56,440 nt of DNA from Candidatus Moraniibacteriota bacterium (GCA_002747515.1 PDPP01000022.1:1-56440); one strand, 5' to 3'; positions 28,155 to 38,858 are shown, counted from the first letter of the stretch. A program made the numbers and translations. Notes: generated by a model from the sequence alone, not told the origin.

Positions 28155-30371
28155 TTATACAATAATATCTTTACGCACAATTCCATCATGTACTTTCACA
28201 TCACCTTGTTTTTCAAATGCTTCACCACTCACAGGTTGTCCTTTTGCTTTCATCTTATACTTACCATTATCCGCTAATAAATAATATCGTCCAATTGCAT
28301 CTGTCACGGCAAATCGTTTTTTTTCATTAGAATTCTCATCATGCAAACTCACAACTGCAAATGGAATTGGTTTTCCTTCATCCGTTTCAATAGAACCATA
28401 TTTTTTCTTCTTGAAAAATACCTGATAAATAAATAAAATAATGTAAATACCTAAAACAACAAAATTGAATGTATTTGGATAGAACCATGTAATAATACAT
28501 GTCGAAACAAATCCAAGAATATACAATGTAAGAAAAAAATATTTCTTAAACATTGAAAAACTAGATCGATATTGTTTCACCTTTTTTTGTGCATATTCTT
28601 CCCAGTTAATCGCCAACGATTTCATCGCAATATTCACAAGGATGATATGTTCTTCACTCATTTCTACAACGCCTCCATTGTATACATTTCCATAGAGATC
28701 GTCGGCATCAATATCTGTAACCATCTCATAATCTTTTTTAAAGATACTCAACTTATATTTTCCTGGACTTGCCAAAAATCCAAATCGTCCGTCTTTATCA
28801 GAATATGTTGTTGCCATTTCTTTTCCAAACACATCAGAAAGCACAATTTTTGCCGCTGGAATTGGCATACGTGTCACACTATCAAATACCACGCCCCAGT
28901 TTCGCTCCTCTTTGCGACGACCAATGATGCCAAACAATTCGATAAACTTAAGAAAAATTGAACTACTAAATGCTCCTGGCATCGCTGTAAAAAGTGGCAC
29001 CGCAGATCCAGCAAGTGCAGCAATTGATCCAGCTGTTGCACCAATTACTCCTGCTGTTTGATATATATTTTTTGTCTCCTCTGGCGCAATAACCTCTCGT
29101 ATTTCCTCTTTGAAATCTTCCTCTTCATCTTCTTTTACCACATCAATTGTGTCGCCTGACACCGTATCAACTGGATCTGTTGGCGTCTCAGGTGGCGTAG
29201 TGCCTCCACCTTGTTGACATTCACCTTCATAAGCTCCTTCATCAAGATAGTCCTGGAGCTCTGTTGAACTAATTGTAATCGTTCTGTCATTGTGACAAAT
29301 GACTACCTGTGTTTCATTATTGTCAATATAATCTGTTCGTTCACTCTTTGGCTGTGACCAATCACTCCATACACTTCCACCATCACGCATATATTTCACC
29401 TTAAATTCATACTCTGTACCTGCACTTAATCCATCTACAGTGAAAGTAACAGTTCCATCACTGTCAACATTTTCTGAAAAATCCACATCAAATGTTTCTC
29501 CGGTAGATTGATTTGTAACACGTACTATAATATCCACATCTTCACCGGATAGATCTTCATCAATTTCCACAAGCAAATCCATAGAATTCGTTGTCACATT
29601 GTTTGTCTCATCAATTACAGGTGTTTTTATATGTGTCTCTGTATTCCTAGAATTTGACCAATCACTATAATAATTTGTATTAGCTCGTCCATATCGCACT
29701 CTAAATGAATATTGTGTACCAGGATCTAAATTGTCAATATCAATACTTACACTGTTACTCGATGTTGTTTTTGTTAGTTGCACTGTATAATCATCTCCAT
29801 TATCTTCATTTGTCACTTCAACAATATAATCCATCGAATCACCAGTAAACCGCGGATCAATCACTACATCCAAGGTCAAAGAATCTGCATCAACACTACT
29901 AATATCATCAATCACAGGTGGCTCAATTGCGGTTTTCTCTCGATATGCGTTTGAATTTTCACTAAAAACATTCATTCCATCAAGTGAATATCGCACAACA
30001 AAATCATAATATGTTCCTGGTAAAAGACCTGACACGTCCAATTCAGTCTGCGCATTTCCATTTGGAACTCTATCATACGTCAAAATCGTAGAATCCCCAT
30101 TATCTACACGTGTCGCAATTAAAACTACATCGATATCCACACCAGCATAAAGATCTTCTACTTCTATAAGAACATCCATATAATCTGTTGTTATGTTGTA
30201 CACATCAATGATCGCAGGTGTTCCTGGAATATTATGCATGGAATTATCCACTGTCACGCCAATATCAATACTATCACTGTTTGACGCAGCTTGTGCATGC
30301 AAGATTCCTAAAAAACTTAAAAGAAAAAAACCACAAAAAACGACGATTATTCCTTTGAAAAAATTCACCAT
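28155..30371 (-). CDS. Fibronectin type III repeat protein with carboxypeptidase-regulatory-like domains and TM segments
   Basis: 738 aa; signal peptide; repeated 'GTxYxFxVRYxxxxxxxxSxWSxxxxxxT' Fn3 units; 'FDSVTRMPIPAAKIVLSDVFGKEMATTYSDKDGRFGFLASPGKYKLSIFKKDY'; two TMs; second CarboxypepD_reg-like domain. Confidence 0.8.
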   Translation of the reverse strand: MVNFFKGIIVVFCGFFLLSFLGILHAQAASNSDSIDIGVTVDNSMHNIPGTPAIIDVYNITTDYMDVLIEVEDLYAGVDIDVVLIATRVDNGDSTILTYDRVPNGNAQTELDVSGLLPGTYYDFVVRYSLDGMNVFSENSNAYREKTAIEPPVIDDISSVDADSLTLDVVIDPRFTGDSMDYIVEVTNEDNGDDYTVQLTKTTSSNSVSIDIDNLDPGTQYSFRVRYGRANTNYYSDWSNSRNTETHIKTPVIDETNNVTTNSMDLLVEIDEDLSGEDVDIIVRVTNQSTGETFDVDFSENVDSDGTVTFTVDGLSAGTEYEFKVKYMRDGGSVWSDWSQPKSERTDYIDNNETQVVICHNDRTITISSTELQDYLDEGAYEGECQQGGGTTPPETPTDPVDTVSGDTIDVVKEDEEEDFKEEIREVIAPEETKNIYQTAGVIGATAGSIAALAGSAVPLFTAMPGAFSSSIFLKFIELFGIIGRRKEERNWGVVFDSVTRMPIPAAKIVLSDVFGKEMATTYSDKDGRFGFLASPGKYKLSIFKKDYEMVTDIDADDLYGNVYNGGVVEMSEEHIILVNIAMKSLAINWEEYAQKKVKQYRSSFSMFKKYFFLTLYILGFVSTCIITWFYPNTFNFVVLGIYIILFIYQVFFKKKKYGSIETDEGKPIPFAVVSLHDENSNEKKRFAVTDAIGRYYLLADNGKYKMKAKGQPVSGEAFEKQGDVKVHDGIVRKDIIV

Positions 30372-30459
30372 ATTTTTTATTTAACTATACATTTTTCATA
30401 ATACCATTTTTTATAAAGAAAGCACAAATTTCATAAATATTTTTTATAATATACAAAGG

Positions 30460-30487
30460 TTGCAAATTCAAAAAAAATATGTATAAT
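30460..30487 (+). promoter_or_regulatory. Promoter of tRNA-Glu
   Basis: TTGCAA (30460-30465), N16, TATAAT (30482-30487). Confidence 0.65.
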
Positions 30488-30505
30488 AAATAATACTGTC
30501 TAAAA

Positions 30506-30577
30506 GGTCCGGTCGTCTAGTGGTTAGGACGCCAGGTTTTCATCCTGGTAACCGGGGTTCGATTCCCCGTCGGACTA
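30506..30577 (+). tRNA. tRNA-Glu(TTC)
   Basis: Cloverleaf: acceptor GGTCCGG/TCGGACT, anticodon arm CCAGG-TTTTCAT-CCTGG, T arm GGGG-TTCGATTC-CCC. Confidence 0.95.
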
Positions 30578-30584
30578 CATCTTA

Positions 30585-30609
30585 GAGATTTTTCATTATG
30601 AAAAATCTC
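30585..30609 (+). terminator. Terminator-like hairpin after tRNA-Glu
   Basis: GAGATTTTTCAT-tatg-AAAAATCTC with a downstream T run. Confidence 0.55.
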
Positions 30610-30673
30610 AATGAAGTTTTTTGTAATTCAAAGCACTTCTAATCATATTTTTAGTTCGTAGCTCATCATTTTT

Positions 30674-31708
30674 TCACATTTTGATAACTTCCACATCACG
30701 TTGCACATTTGCAATCTTTATAATCTTCGTTTCACGAAGAATCATAAAAATAAAACGTGCTAAAAAGTTTGATAACACACGAATAACTGACGCAAAAGAG
30801 AATAATATAAGGAAAAATAATGCGCTAAATATCTCTGCCTTATATGTCCTAAGAATCTCATTTTGTGTCATTATTGTATTAACTTGATTTTCGATAATTT
30901 CAGAAAACACTTCTATCATTTCTTCTTTTCCAGTAAGTTCATAACCAAGTACTTCAGAGAGATTTGTACGCATTTGTTCTACAACCATTTCTTGTGCGTT
31001 ATCTTCAATTTTTTCTAAATCCATACCTGCATTATTTGCCCATCTCACTATCATACCTTCACTCTCCACTGGAATCACATTGCCCTTTTGTTCTTCTGTA
31101 TATGCATTTTTTGCCAAAAACATGAGAAAATCATCCACAGTCATCGTATCCATCGACACATTATTGATATTACTTTGTGTCAATATGAGATTTGCAAACA
31201 TATTTGACATTTCCACATGCTCTGTTGCATCAAATATAATATCCACCTCACCCTCTTTAAGAGAAAAATAATATTGACTACTTACAATAACTACAAGTGC
31301 AATACTCACATATGCTGAACCTGAACGCACAATCGTTCCTACATCAATACGCAATGTATTAAAAAGCGTTCTGCGCATCACATACAATCCATGGATAGCA
31401 ATAATCATCATTACAATAGTAACTGACATATGTGTAAGAACTGGCATAAAGATGATACTTGGCAAAAATGCAATAATTGCAATTGGCATAGCTATCTTTT
31501 TTACACTAGACGTAAATGCAAAAACAGACAAAAGTGCTGTGAATATCGTTACTGCGATAATCGGAACAATCCACGTGCTATACGCCACACCACTAATCGA
31601 TCGTGAAACAAAAAGAAAAAATAATGCACCACTCCCAGTGACAAGTAGTGCCAAGATAAGATCAAGTGTTCGAACTTTTTTTGAATTTATACCTTCTGCT
31701 CCTCCCAT
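30674..31708 (-). CDS. Hypothetical polytopic membrane protein
   Basis: 344 aa, multiple hydrophobic segments around a soluble central region; no family recognised. Confidence 0.7.
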   Translation of the reverse strand: MGGAEGINSKKVRTLDLILALLVTGSGALFFLFVSRSISGVAYSTWIVPIIAVTIFTALLSVFAFTSSVKKIAMPIAIIAFLPSIIFMPVLTHMSVTIVMMIIAIHGLYVMRRTLFNTLRIDVGTIVRSGSAYVSIALVVIVSSQYYFSLKEGEVDIIFDATEHVEMSNMFANLILTQSNINNVSMDTMTVDDFLMFLAKNAYTEEQKGNVIPVESEGMIVRWANNAGMDLEKIEDNAQEMVVEQMRTNLSEVLGYELTGKEEMIEVFSEIIENQVNTIMTQNEILRTYKAEIFSALFFLILFSFASVIRVLSNFLARFIFMILRETKIIKIANVQRDVEVIKM

Positions 31709-31743
31709 ATATTATTATATAATTTTATTATTATACTACATTT

Positions 31744-32202
31744 TTATTGTGCATATTTTGAAAAAAGAACTGTAAACATAATTGGCGCAACAGCAAAATA
31801 AAAGATATATTCTACCAAAATATCGTAAACTTCTTTTGTAAAAAAGAGATTAATAAGTGAAAACGGCAAAAACATGCACAATGCTGCTACAATAAAAATC
31901 CACACTAATACAGAAAACCCAAATGATTGTAAGCTAAATCTACCCACACTCCATTCAGACACATCAAAAAATTGCTTCTTTGCCACAATTGCAAAAATAA
32001 TCGTGATACAACAAAAATATACTGCATTTACATAAGAATTAAATGCAAATGCATTAGGCATAAGCAAAACTAAACATGTAGAAATATAACTCGCTATAAG
32101 GACGCGCATTCCCCAAGCAATTTGCAAAAACGGCGCTAAAAAAAGCCCAATCGCTATAATTCCCGCAATTACAATAAAAGTATTTATCTCAAGTGTTTCC
32201 AT
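31744..32202 (-). CDS. Hypothetical polytopic membrane protein
   Basis: 152 aa, four to five hydrophobic segments; lies immediately upstream of the 344-aa gene. Confidence 0.65.
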   Translation of the reverse strand: METLEINTFIVIAGIIAIGLFLAPFLQIAWGMRVLIASYISTCLVLLMPNAFAFNSYVNAVYFCCITIIFAIVAKKQFFDVSEWSVGRFSLQSFGFSVLVWIFIVAALCMFLPFSLINLFFTKEVYDILVEYIFYFAVAPIMFTVLFSKYAQ

Positions 32203-32309
32203 TTTTTATTTTTTATTTCTAAGATATTATATATTATACAATACAATAGACTTGATTTGTAGTATAATATAGATTATACTTCATTTTCTAGGAAAATAAA
32301 CATTTTAGT

Positions 32310-33773
32310 ATGAAAACACCAATCACACGACGAATATTTTTTTGGACATTGACCATATCATATTTTATTACAACAGCAGCAGTTCTCTTTTTTGTATTTG
32401 GCTACAAACATGATTTTTCATCAAAAATCTTTATTCATACAGGATCAATTTCTATAGCACCAAACCCACAAAAAAATATTAATATCCTAATCAATGATAA
32501 AAAACCACAATCACGACTAGTAAATTTTATCAATAATTCTTATTATATAAGTGGCTTACATCCACGAAACTATGAAATAACCGTACAAAAAAATGGTTTT
32601 AAACCATGGAAAAAAGAAATCTCTGTACACAGCGGTGTCTCAACAGAATTCTGGAACATTACACTTGTGCGCAATAAATATGAGCACATGCTATATAATC
32701 TCGAAAATATCGATCAATTCTTTCCCGCACCAAAAGAAAATATTTTTGCTGCGACACGTCAACTCGGCAAAACACTCTCCATACATGTCTTTGATACAGA
32801 AAATAATACATCAACAAACACCTTTCTCTTTCCTAAAAAAGAATTTACAAAAGACGTACGTGAAAATATTGAATGGGCACCAAATAGCAAAGATCTCATC
32901 ATTCCTTTAAACACTACTGAAACAACAAAAAAAGATTACGCAATTGCTTACACAAAAAATGATCTTCACATACTACTCTCTGATCATATTTCATTGCCAA
33001 TGATACACAACGTACGATGGGATCCAAAAGATGAAAATACTATTTATCTCATTTCAAATACCAGTTTATTTCGCACAGAAATCAATCCTGAAGAAAAAAC
33101 AATAATTCTTGATTCTGTGGCAAATGATGTGATTGCATATGATTTTACTGATGACGGTATTTATCTTTTCACAACTGACTACCGCATATTGTACGATCAT
33201 AATGTACATGGCACAAATTTTAAAGAAATCACTTCATTTGAACTTCCAAAAAATACACGTGATGTACGACTGATTGCATATGACAATCATCGTTTCTCTA
33301 TCATAAATGATGAAGAAAGAACTCTCTACCTCTATAATAAAGGTGATAAATCAATCTATATAAAAAAATTTGATACAAATATCATTGGAGCACATTTCTC
33401 TGATGATGGAAAAAAACTTCTCTTTTACTCTCCTTTCGAAATATTTGTCTATTTTGCAAGAAATTGGGATGCACAACCAATTCGCAAAGAAAATGAAATG
33501 CACTCAATTATTCGATTTTCACAACCACTCGACAACGTGCACTTCGCAAAAGACTACGAACATGTCATGTACACTGTTGGTAATGAGATCAAGATGACCG
33601 AATTAGATTATCGAGGAAATAGAGTTACAGAAACAATTATGCAAACATCCGAAAAGAACAATACTCTTATCAATAAACATAAAAAAAACTTTCTTTATTT
33701 CATTGAATCAGAGAAAGGACATACACGACAATTACGCTCAATCAAATTTCCAGAAAAAGAAACATTCTTCTAA
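32310..33773 (+). CDS. PEGA-domain membrane-anchored protein with beta-propeller-like C-terminus
   Basis: 'TGSISIAPNPQKNINILINDKKPQ...YYISGLHPRNYEITVQKNGFKPWKKEISVHSG' is PEGA; TM at N-terminus. Confidence 0.8.
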   Translation: MKTPITRRIFFWTLTISYFITTAAVLFFVFGYKHDFSSKIFIHTGSISIAPNPQKNINILINDKKPQSRLVNFINNSYYISGLHPRNYEITVQKNGFKPWKKEISVHSGVSTEFWNITLVRNKYEHMLYNLENIDQFFPAPKENIFAATRQLGKTLSIHVFDTENNTSTNTFLFPKKEFTKDVRENIEWAPNSKDLIIPLNTTETTKKDYAIAYTKNDLHILLSDHISLPMIHNVRWDPKDENTIYLISNTSLFRTEINPEEKTIILDSVANDVIAYDFTDDGIYLFTTDYRILYDHNVHGTNFKEITSFELPKNTRDVRLIAYDNHRFSIINDEERTLYLYNKGDKSIYIKKFDTNIIGAHFSDDGKKLLFYSPFEIFVYFARNWDAQPIRKENEMHSIIRFSQPLDNVHFAKDYEHVMYTVGNEIKMTELDYRGNRVTETIMQTSEKNNTLINKHKKNFLYFIESEKGHTRQLRSIKFPEKETFF

Positions 33774-33793
33774 TCAATAAAATTCGTGAAAAA

Positions 33794-33828
33794 ATACCCT
33801 CACATTTTAGAATGTAAGGGTATTTTTT
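33794..33828. terminator. Terminator between PEGA gene and tRNA-Ile
   Basis: ATACCCT(c)ACATT-TTAG-AATGTAAGGGTAT then T run. Confidence 0.8.
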
Positions 33829-33832
33829 TCTG

Positions 33833-33906
33833 TGGGCGATCGGGGACTTGAACCTCGGACCTCGTCATTATCAGTGACGCGCTCTAACCAGCTGAGCTAA
33901 TCGCCC
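33833..33906 (-). tRNA. tRNA-Ile(GAT)
   Basis: GGGCGAT acceptor; anticodon arm CGTCA-CTGATAA-TGACG; T arm TTCAAGT. Confidence 0.94.
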
Positions 33907-33972
33907 AATTTTATATCAAAAATAAAAAATCAAAAACTTTTGACGTAACATTTTTTACTTTAAACTTATATG

Positions 33973-34045
33973 TGGACCGGACAGGACTTGAACCCGCCAC
34001 CTCCTCAGTGCAAGTGAGGCGCTCTACCAGATGAGCTACCGGCCC
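33973..34045 (-). tRNA. tRNA-Ala(TGC)
   Basis: GGGCCGG/CCGGTCC acceptor; anticodon arm CCTCA-CTTGCAC-TGAGG; T loop TTCAAGT. Confidence 0.94.
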
Positions 34046-34130
34046 ATAAAATGTTTACTAAAAATAGCATAACAGGATCTATTGTAACAAAACTTAAAAA
34101 ATAATGCAAGAGTTATCTTCCAAATAAAAA

Positions 34131-35528
34131 CTACAAAGATAAGACTTCTTTTTTAAACTGATTTCCACGATCAAATTCATTTGAAAATATACCAAAACTC
34201 GCTGCTCCTGGAGAAAGCAAAACAACATCCCCCTCTTCAGCACCAAGCGTTGCAATTTCAACTGCTTTATCCATTGCATCAACAACTTCAAAAGAAATTT
34301 TCTTCATATCTCCACCAAGCTCCTTTCTTATAAGAGAGACAATTTTTTCTGTTGCAGTTCCTTTTAGAAAAACAACACCCTTGACTTTTTTTATAATTTT
34401 TTTTGCAAATTCTTCATATGCAAGGTTTTTATCTACTCCCCCCGCAATAAGAACAATTGGACTTTCAAAAGAGTCCAAAGCAACACATGCAGAATCTGGA
34501 TTTGTCGCAGCAGTATCATTGTAATAACGCACACCTTTTTTTTCTGTAACAAACTCCAATCGATGTGCCACCCCATTAAAACTTTTCACAGCAGATATAA
34601 TTGACTTTGTTGGTACGCCATATGCAAATGTTGCACCAATAGCACACATAATGTTATTGATATTATGTGCACCTCGCAAAGGACTTTCATTGACTTTCAT
34701 GACTGCAGTAATATCAATACCATCATTGATAAAAATCTCTCCATTTTCCATAAAAACACTGCGACCATCAGAAACATGCTCTCGTGCAACGCACAGCACA
34801 TTACCCTTTGCCTCATCACAAAGCTTTGCAACTGTTTCGTCGTTTTTATTGCAAATAAACCAATCTTTTGGTTTCTGGTGAATAAAAATATTCTTTTTAT
34901 CTTTTAGATATGCATCCATTGATCGATAATAGTTCATATGATCTGGAAAAAAATTTGTAAACACACCAATATGTGGACTCATTTTTTCCTGTGCCAATGC
35001 AGACAATCTCCAACTCGATAACTCAAAAACAACTACAGAATTTTTCTTGAGAAGCTTAAGACGATCCAACACTGGTGTTTGCCCAATACCGATTTTTATT
35101 GGGTTTTTTCCTGATTTTTTGAGAATATGATAAATCAAATGTGATGTTGTCGTCTTTCCTTTTGTTCCTGTAATTCCAATAATTGGATTTTTGCAAAGCA
35201 AAAAGAATAAACTAGAATCAACCTCAACTGGAATATTATTTTTTAATGCAAGTTTAATATGCTTATTAGTCCATGGTGCCTGTGGCGTCTTGATAACCAT
35301 ATCCACTTTTGTAAAATCTTCCTGACGATGTTGTCCAAGAACATACTCAACATTTTTGAAATCTTTAAGCTGCTCAAGTGAGAGTGCGAGCTTTTCCCTA
35401 CTTTTAATATCCGTTGCAATCACTCGCGCACCATGTTCTACCAAAAAACGAATGGTACCTACACCGCCACCAAGTAAACCAATCCCAAAAACCGTTACTC
35501 TTTTTCCTTTAAACCAATTTGTATCCAT
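34131..35528 (-). CDS. murD: UDP-N-acetylmuramoylalanine--D-glutamate ligase
   Basis: 'GITGTKGKTTTSHLIYHIL', 'HRLEFVTEKKGVRYYNDTAATNPDS', 'LIAGGVDKNL', 'LLSPGAASFGIFSNEFDRGNQF'. Confidence 0.95.
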   Translation of the reverse strand: MDTNWFKGKRVTVFGIGLLGGGVGTIRFLVEHGARVIATDIKSREKLALSLEQLKDFKNVEYVLGQHRQEDFTKVDMVIKTPQAPWTNKHIKLALKNNIPVEVDSSLFFLLCKNPIIGITGTKGKTTTSHLIYHILKKSGKNPIKIGIGQTPVLDRLKLLKKNSVVVFELSSWRLSALAQEKMSPHIGVFTNFFPDHMNYYRSMDAYLKDKKNIFIHQKPKDWFICNKNDETVAKLCDEAKGNVLCVAREHVSDGRSVFMENGEIFINDGIDITAVMKVNESPLRGAHNINNIMCAIGATFAYGVPTKSIISAVKSFNGVAHRLEFVTEKKGVRYYNDTAATNPDSACVALDSFESPIVLIAGGVDKNLAYEEFAKKIIKKVKGVVFLKGTATEKIVSLIRKELGGDMKKISFEVVDAMDKAVEIATLGAEEGDVVLLSPGAASFGIFSNEFDRGNQFKKEVLSL

Positions 35529-35532
35529 AATC

Positions 35533-37083
35533 CTATCCTCTTATAACATTACCTGCTCGTATACCTGTATATTTACCATACTTTATAGCAACTTGTCCAT
35601 TTACAAGCAACCATTTTATACCAGTTGCATATTGAAATGGACGATCTGGTGTTGCAAGATCAGAAAATATCTCTGGGTCAAATATAACAATATCTGCAGC
35701 ACGACCTTCTTCAATAATACCACGATCAACAATACGTAATTCTTCTGCAACTTTTCCACTAGACTTATGTACCATTTGTTCAACGCTCAATTCTTTACTC
35801 TCTTTAACGTGGTGAGAAAATATATGTGGAAACGCACCAAAAGATCGTGGATGAATCAATTGCTCATTACGTGCTTGAATTGTGTATCCAACACCATTTG
35901 TTGAAATTACTGAATTTTTACTTTTAATTCCACGCATGATATTTTCAACACTTACACTTTCGAAAAATACCATCACTTGTCCTTCTGATGCTAAAAGAAC
36001 ATCAATTACAGCATCATTAACTGTTGAATCCTGTGTTCGTGCAATATCTTCAAACGTCTTTCCACAAAAATAATGCGATCGTGTTGTACTTGCAACAATT
36101 ACACGAGAGAGATCTGGGCCTTTTTCCATTTCATCAATTACCTGTTTACGCAACTTTTTATTTCGTAACCGTTCTGCCATCATTCTCCTTCCACCTTCTG
36201 ACACCCAATCTGGTAAAAAAGTATAAAGGACTGTTTCAGAAAAAGTATAAGGATAAATATCAAATATGATATTTGTCTGTTCAATCTTTTCAATTGCTTT
36301 TTCCATAAGAGTCCAATTGTCCTTCATCATTGCCTTAAGATGCGAAATATGCATCCGTGTTTTCGTTTCCTTTTGAATATCAAGTACTTCATTTAGTGAT
36401 TCTATCATTTTCTCCCCCTCATCACGCAAGTGAGAAACAAATACTCTATTTTCTTTTGCTGTAATTTTTCCAATTGCAATAAGTTCATCTTTTGTAATAC
36501 TCTTTTCATGTGAATATACCATACCAGTTGATATACCAAGTGCACCATTTTTCAAAGCTTCTTTCATATGTTTTTGAATCGACAACTGCTCTTCTTTTGT
36601 TAAATCTCGTGATTGATCTCCTGTAAGACCGCGCCGCAATGTACCATAACCTACAAATGATCCAAAATTCACAGACAATCGATATTTCTCGATTACATCA
36701 AGTAAATCTCGTATTGTTTGCCAATCTACATTCACATTAGCAATATCAGACCACTTTCGCATAGATTTAAGCATATCTTCACTATAAATTGGTGCAAGCG
36801 ATGATCCAGAATTTCCACCAATAATCGTAGTTACACCTTGATAGAGCATGCTTTCTAGATGCGGATCATCAAAAAGGCGCCACCGCGTATCTGAACGATT
36901 TGAAATATCAATAAAACCTGGTGACACATACAATCCTTTAGCGTCAATCGTTTCACGTGCATTATCCCCTGACAAATCTCCAATTTCAGTAATCTGTCCA
37001 TCATTTACAGCAATATCTGCGTCAAATCGCTTGTCACCTGTACCATCAAATATCGTACCATTTTTAATCAAAATATCATGCAT
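35533..37083 (-). CDS. N-acyl-D-amino-acid deacylase / D-aminoacylase-type amidohydrolase
   Basis: 'ILIKNGTIFDGTGDKRFDADIAV', 'YVSPGFIDISNRSD', 'FVSHLRDEGEKMIESLNEVL', 'MHISHLKAM', 'EGRAADIVIFDPE'. Confidence 0.9.
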   Translation of the reverse strand: MHDILIKNGTIFDGTGDKRFDADIAVNDGQITEIGDLSGDNARETIDAKGLYVSPGFIDISNRSDTRWRLFDDPHLESMLYQGVTTIIGGNSGSSLAPIYSEDMLKSMRKWSDIANVNVDWQTIRDLLDVIEKYRLSVNFGSFVGYGTLRRGLTGDQSRDLTKEEQLSIQKHMKEALKNGALGISTGMVYSHEKSITKDELIAIGKITAKENRVFVSHLRDEGEKMIESLNEVLDIQKETKTRMHISHLKAMMKDNWTLMEKAIEKIEQTNIIFDIYPYTFSETVLYTFLPDWVSEGGRRMMAERLRNKKLRKQVIDEMEKGPDLSRVIVASTTRSHYFCGKTFEDIARTQDSTVNDAVIDVLLASEGQVMVFFESVSVENIMRGIKSKNSVISTNGVGYTIQARNEQLIHPRSFGAFPHIFSHHVKESKELSVEQMVHKSSGKVAEELRIVDRGIIEEGRAADIVIFDPEIFSDLATPDRPFQYATGIKWLLVNGQVAIKYGKYTGIRAGNVIRG

Positions 37084-37103
37084 AATTTTTTATTTTATTT
37101 TTT

Positions 37104-37802
37104 TTAGAAAGATGCTATAAAAAAGAAGTTCCATAAAATCGTTAAAACAGTATGAAACGGCACAGAAAAAAGTGGGAACATAAGAAGTACAAGGATAATA
37201 AAAAATCCCCATTGTTCCAAAAAGAGCTGTGTTTGTGGTTTTACACGAAAAAATATGTAAAGAAGCTTTGATCCATCCAAAGGTGGCAATGGAATAAGGT
37301 TGAAAGTACCTAACAAAATATTCCAAAAAATAAGCATAGCACAAATCGTATATAAAATAGCCATTGGCGAACCCACAACATTGTTCACCAGACCGCTCCA
37401 CTCAGTACTCATTAAATGCCCTACAATAATATGCTTTTGTGCTACTGGCACATTTATAAATGATGCACACATTGCTGCAATTAATGCTAAAAGATAATTT
37501 GTAATCGGTCCAGCAAATGCCACGAGAACTTCTCCCCATTTTTGAATACGTAAATTATACGGATTGTACGGCACCGGCTTTGCCCACCCAAATGCAAATC
37601 CTGTCGTAAGAATCATAACCAACGGCAAAATTACTGATCCCAGTGGATCAATATGACGAATTGGCTCAAGAGATAATCGTCCTGCATACTTTGCTGTCTT
37701 ATCTCCAAGCCACAATGCCACCATACCATGAGACACCTCATGAAATATTATACTATAAATAAGTGTGATTAAATAAAAAGCAATAAGAAATATCTGTTCC
37801 AT
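37104..37802 (-). CDS. Site-2 protease (M50) family membrane metalloprotease
   Basis: 'IIFHEVSHGMVALWLGDKTAKYAGRLSLEPIRHIDPLGS', 'FNLIPLPPLDGSKLL'. Confidence 0.93.
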   Translation of the reverse strand: MEQIFLIAFYLITLIYSIIFHEVSHGMVALWLGDKTAKYAGRLSLEPIRHIDPLGSVILPLVMILTTGFAFGWAKPVPYNPYNLRIQKWGEVLVAFAGPITNYLLALIAAMCASFINVPVAQKHIIVGHLMSTEWSGLVNNVVGSPMAILYTICAMLIFWNILLGTFNLIPLPPLDGSKLLYIFFRVKPQTQLFLEQWGFFIILVLLMFPLFSVPFHTVLTILWNFFFIASF

Positions 37803-37874
37803 TAATAAAATTTTAGAATTATACTACTTCTCCATTATATACCACTTCGATAACATTGATAAGTAATGCTTTTA

Positions 37875-38846
37875 TCATTCTGTATGTTCTTTGCGTACTC
37901 TCATCAATTCAATCGGTTCTGTAAATTGCATATTCTCCTCAGTAACAGTGAGTAATCGATGTGCAACACCTTTTTTAGTAAAAGTTGTAATAATCTCCTG
38001 AACCTTGTATTCTGGCGCACTTGCACCTGCGCTTATACCTACACGCTCAGCATCTTTAATCCACTCACTCTGAATTTCTTCAACCGTGTCAATAAGATAT
38101 GTATCACAACCAGAAGTTTTCGCAACCTCCACAAGTCGATTTGAATTTGATGATGTCTTTGACCCAACAACAAATATCACATCAACCTCTTTAGCTAATG
38201 CCCGAATTGCCTCTTGACGATTTGTTGTTGCATAGCAAATATCTTTTGCTGGTGGCCCAACAATATGTGGAAATTTTTTCTTAAGCGCATTAATAATCGC
38301 TTCTGTCTCATCTATACTCAAAGTTGTTTGCGTAAGAAACGCAATTTTTTCTTCTGTTCCATATTCAAGTGCTTGCACATCTTCCACCGTCTCCACAACA
38401 GGAATACTTTTTCCAAATTTTTCTGCTTCACCGATTACACCAAGTCCTTCCACGTGACCTTTGTGCCCCACATAGATTACATGATATTTTTCCTTGAGAA
38501 ACTTTATCATCTCCATGTGCACTTTTGTTACAAGTGGGCATGTCGCATCGATAAAACGAATACCTCTTGCTCGTGCCTGTGCAAAATGTTCCGGTGGCGA
38601 CCCATGTGCACTGAACACTGCTACTGCGCCGTCTGGAATATCTGACACAGATTCCACTGTAATTGCACCTTTTGCTTCCAAATCAGCGACAACCGTTTTA
38701 TTGTGTACAATAGCATGCTTAATATACACCGGCGCACCAAAAATCTCTAAGCAGTCCTCCACAACCTTAATCGAACGCGCAACGCCAGCACAAAATCCGC
38801 GTGGCGCAACCGTCACAATTTCTTTTATTGCCATAAAAAATACCAA
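37875..38846 (-). CDS. ispH: 4-hydroxy-3-methylbut-2-enyl diphosphate reductase
   Basis: 'APRGFCAGVARSIKVVE', 'IVHNKTVVADLEAKGA', 'DATCPLVTKVH', 'ICYATTNRQEA', 'GISAGASAPE'; start MAIKEIV (38834) likely. Confidence 0.95.
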   Translation of the reverse strand: MVFFMAIKEIVTVAPRGFCAGVARSIKVVEDCLEIFGAPVYIKHAIVHNKTVVADLEAKGAITVESVSDIPDGAVAVFSAHGSPPEHFAQARARGIRFIDATCPLVTKVHMEMIKFLKEKYHVIYVGHKGHVEGLGVIGEAEKFGKSIPVVETVEDVQALEYGTEEKIAFLTQTTLSIDETEAIINALKKKFPHIVGPPAKDICYATTNRQEAIRALAKEVDVIFVVGSKTSSNSNRLVEVAKTSGCDTYLIDTVEEIQSEWIKDAERVGISAGASAPEYKVQEIITTFTKKGVAHRLLTVTEENMQFTEPIELMRVRKEHTE

Positions 38847-38858
38847 AAAATTACATAA

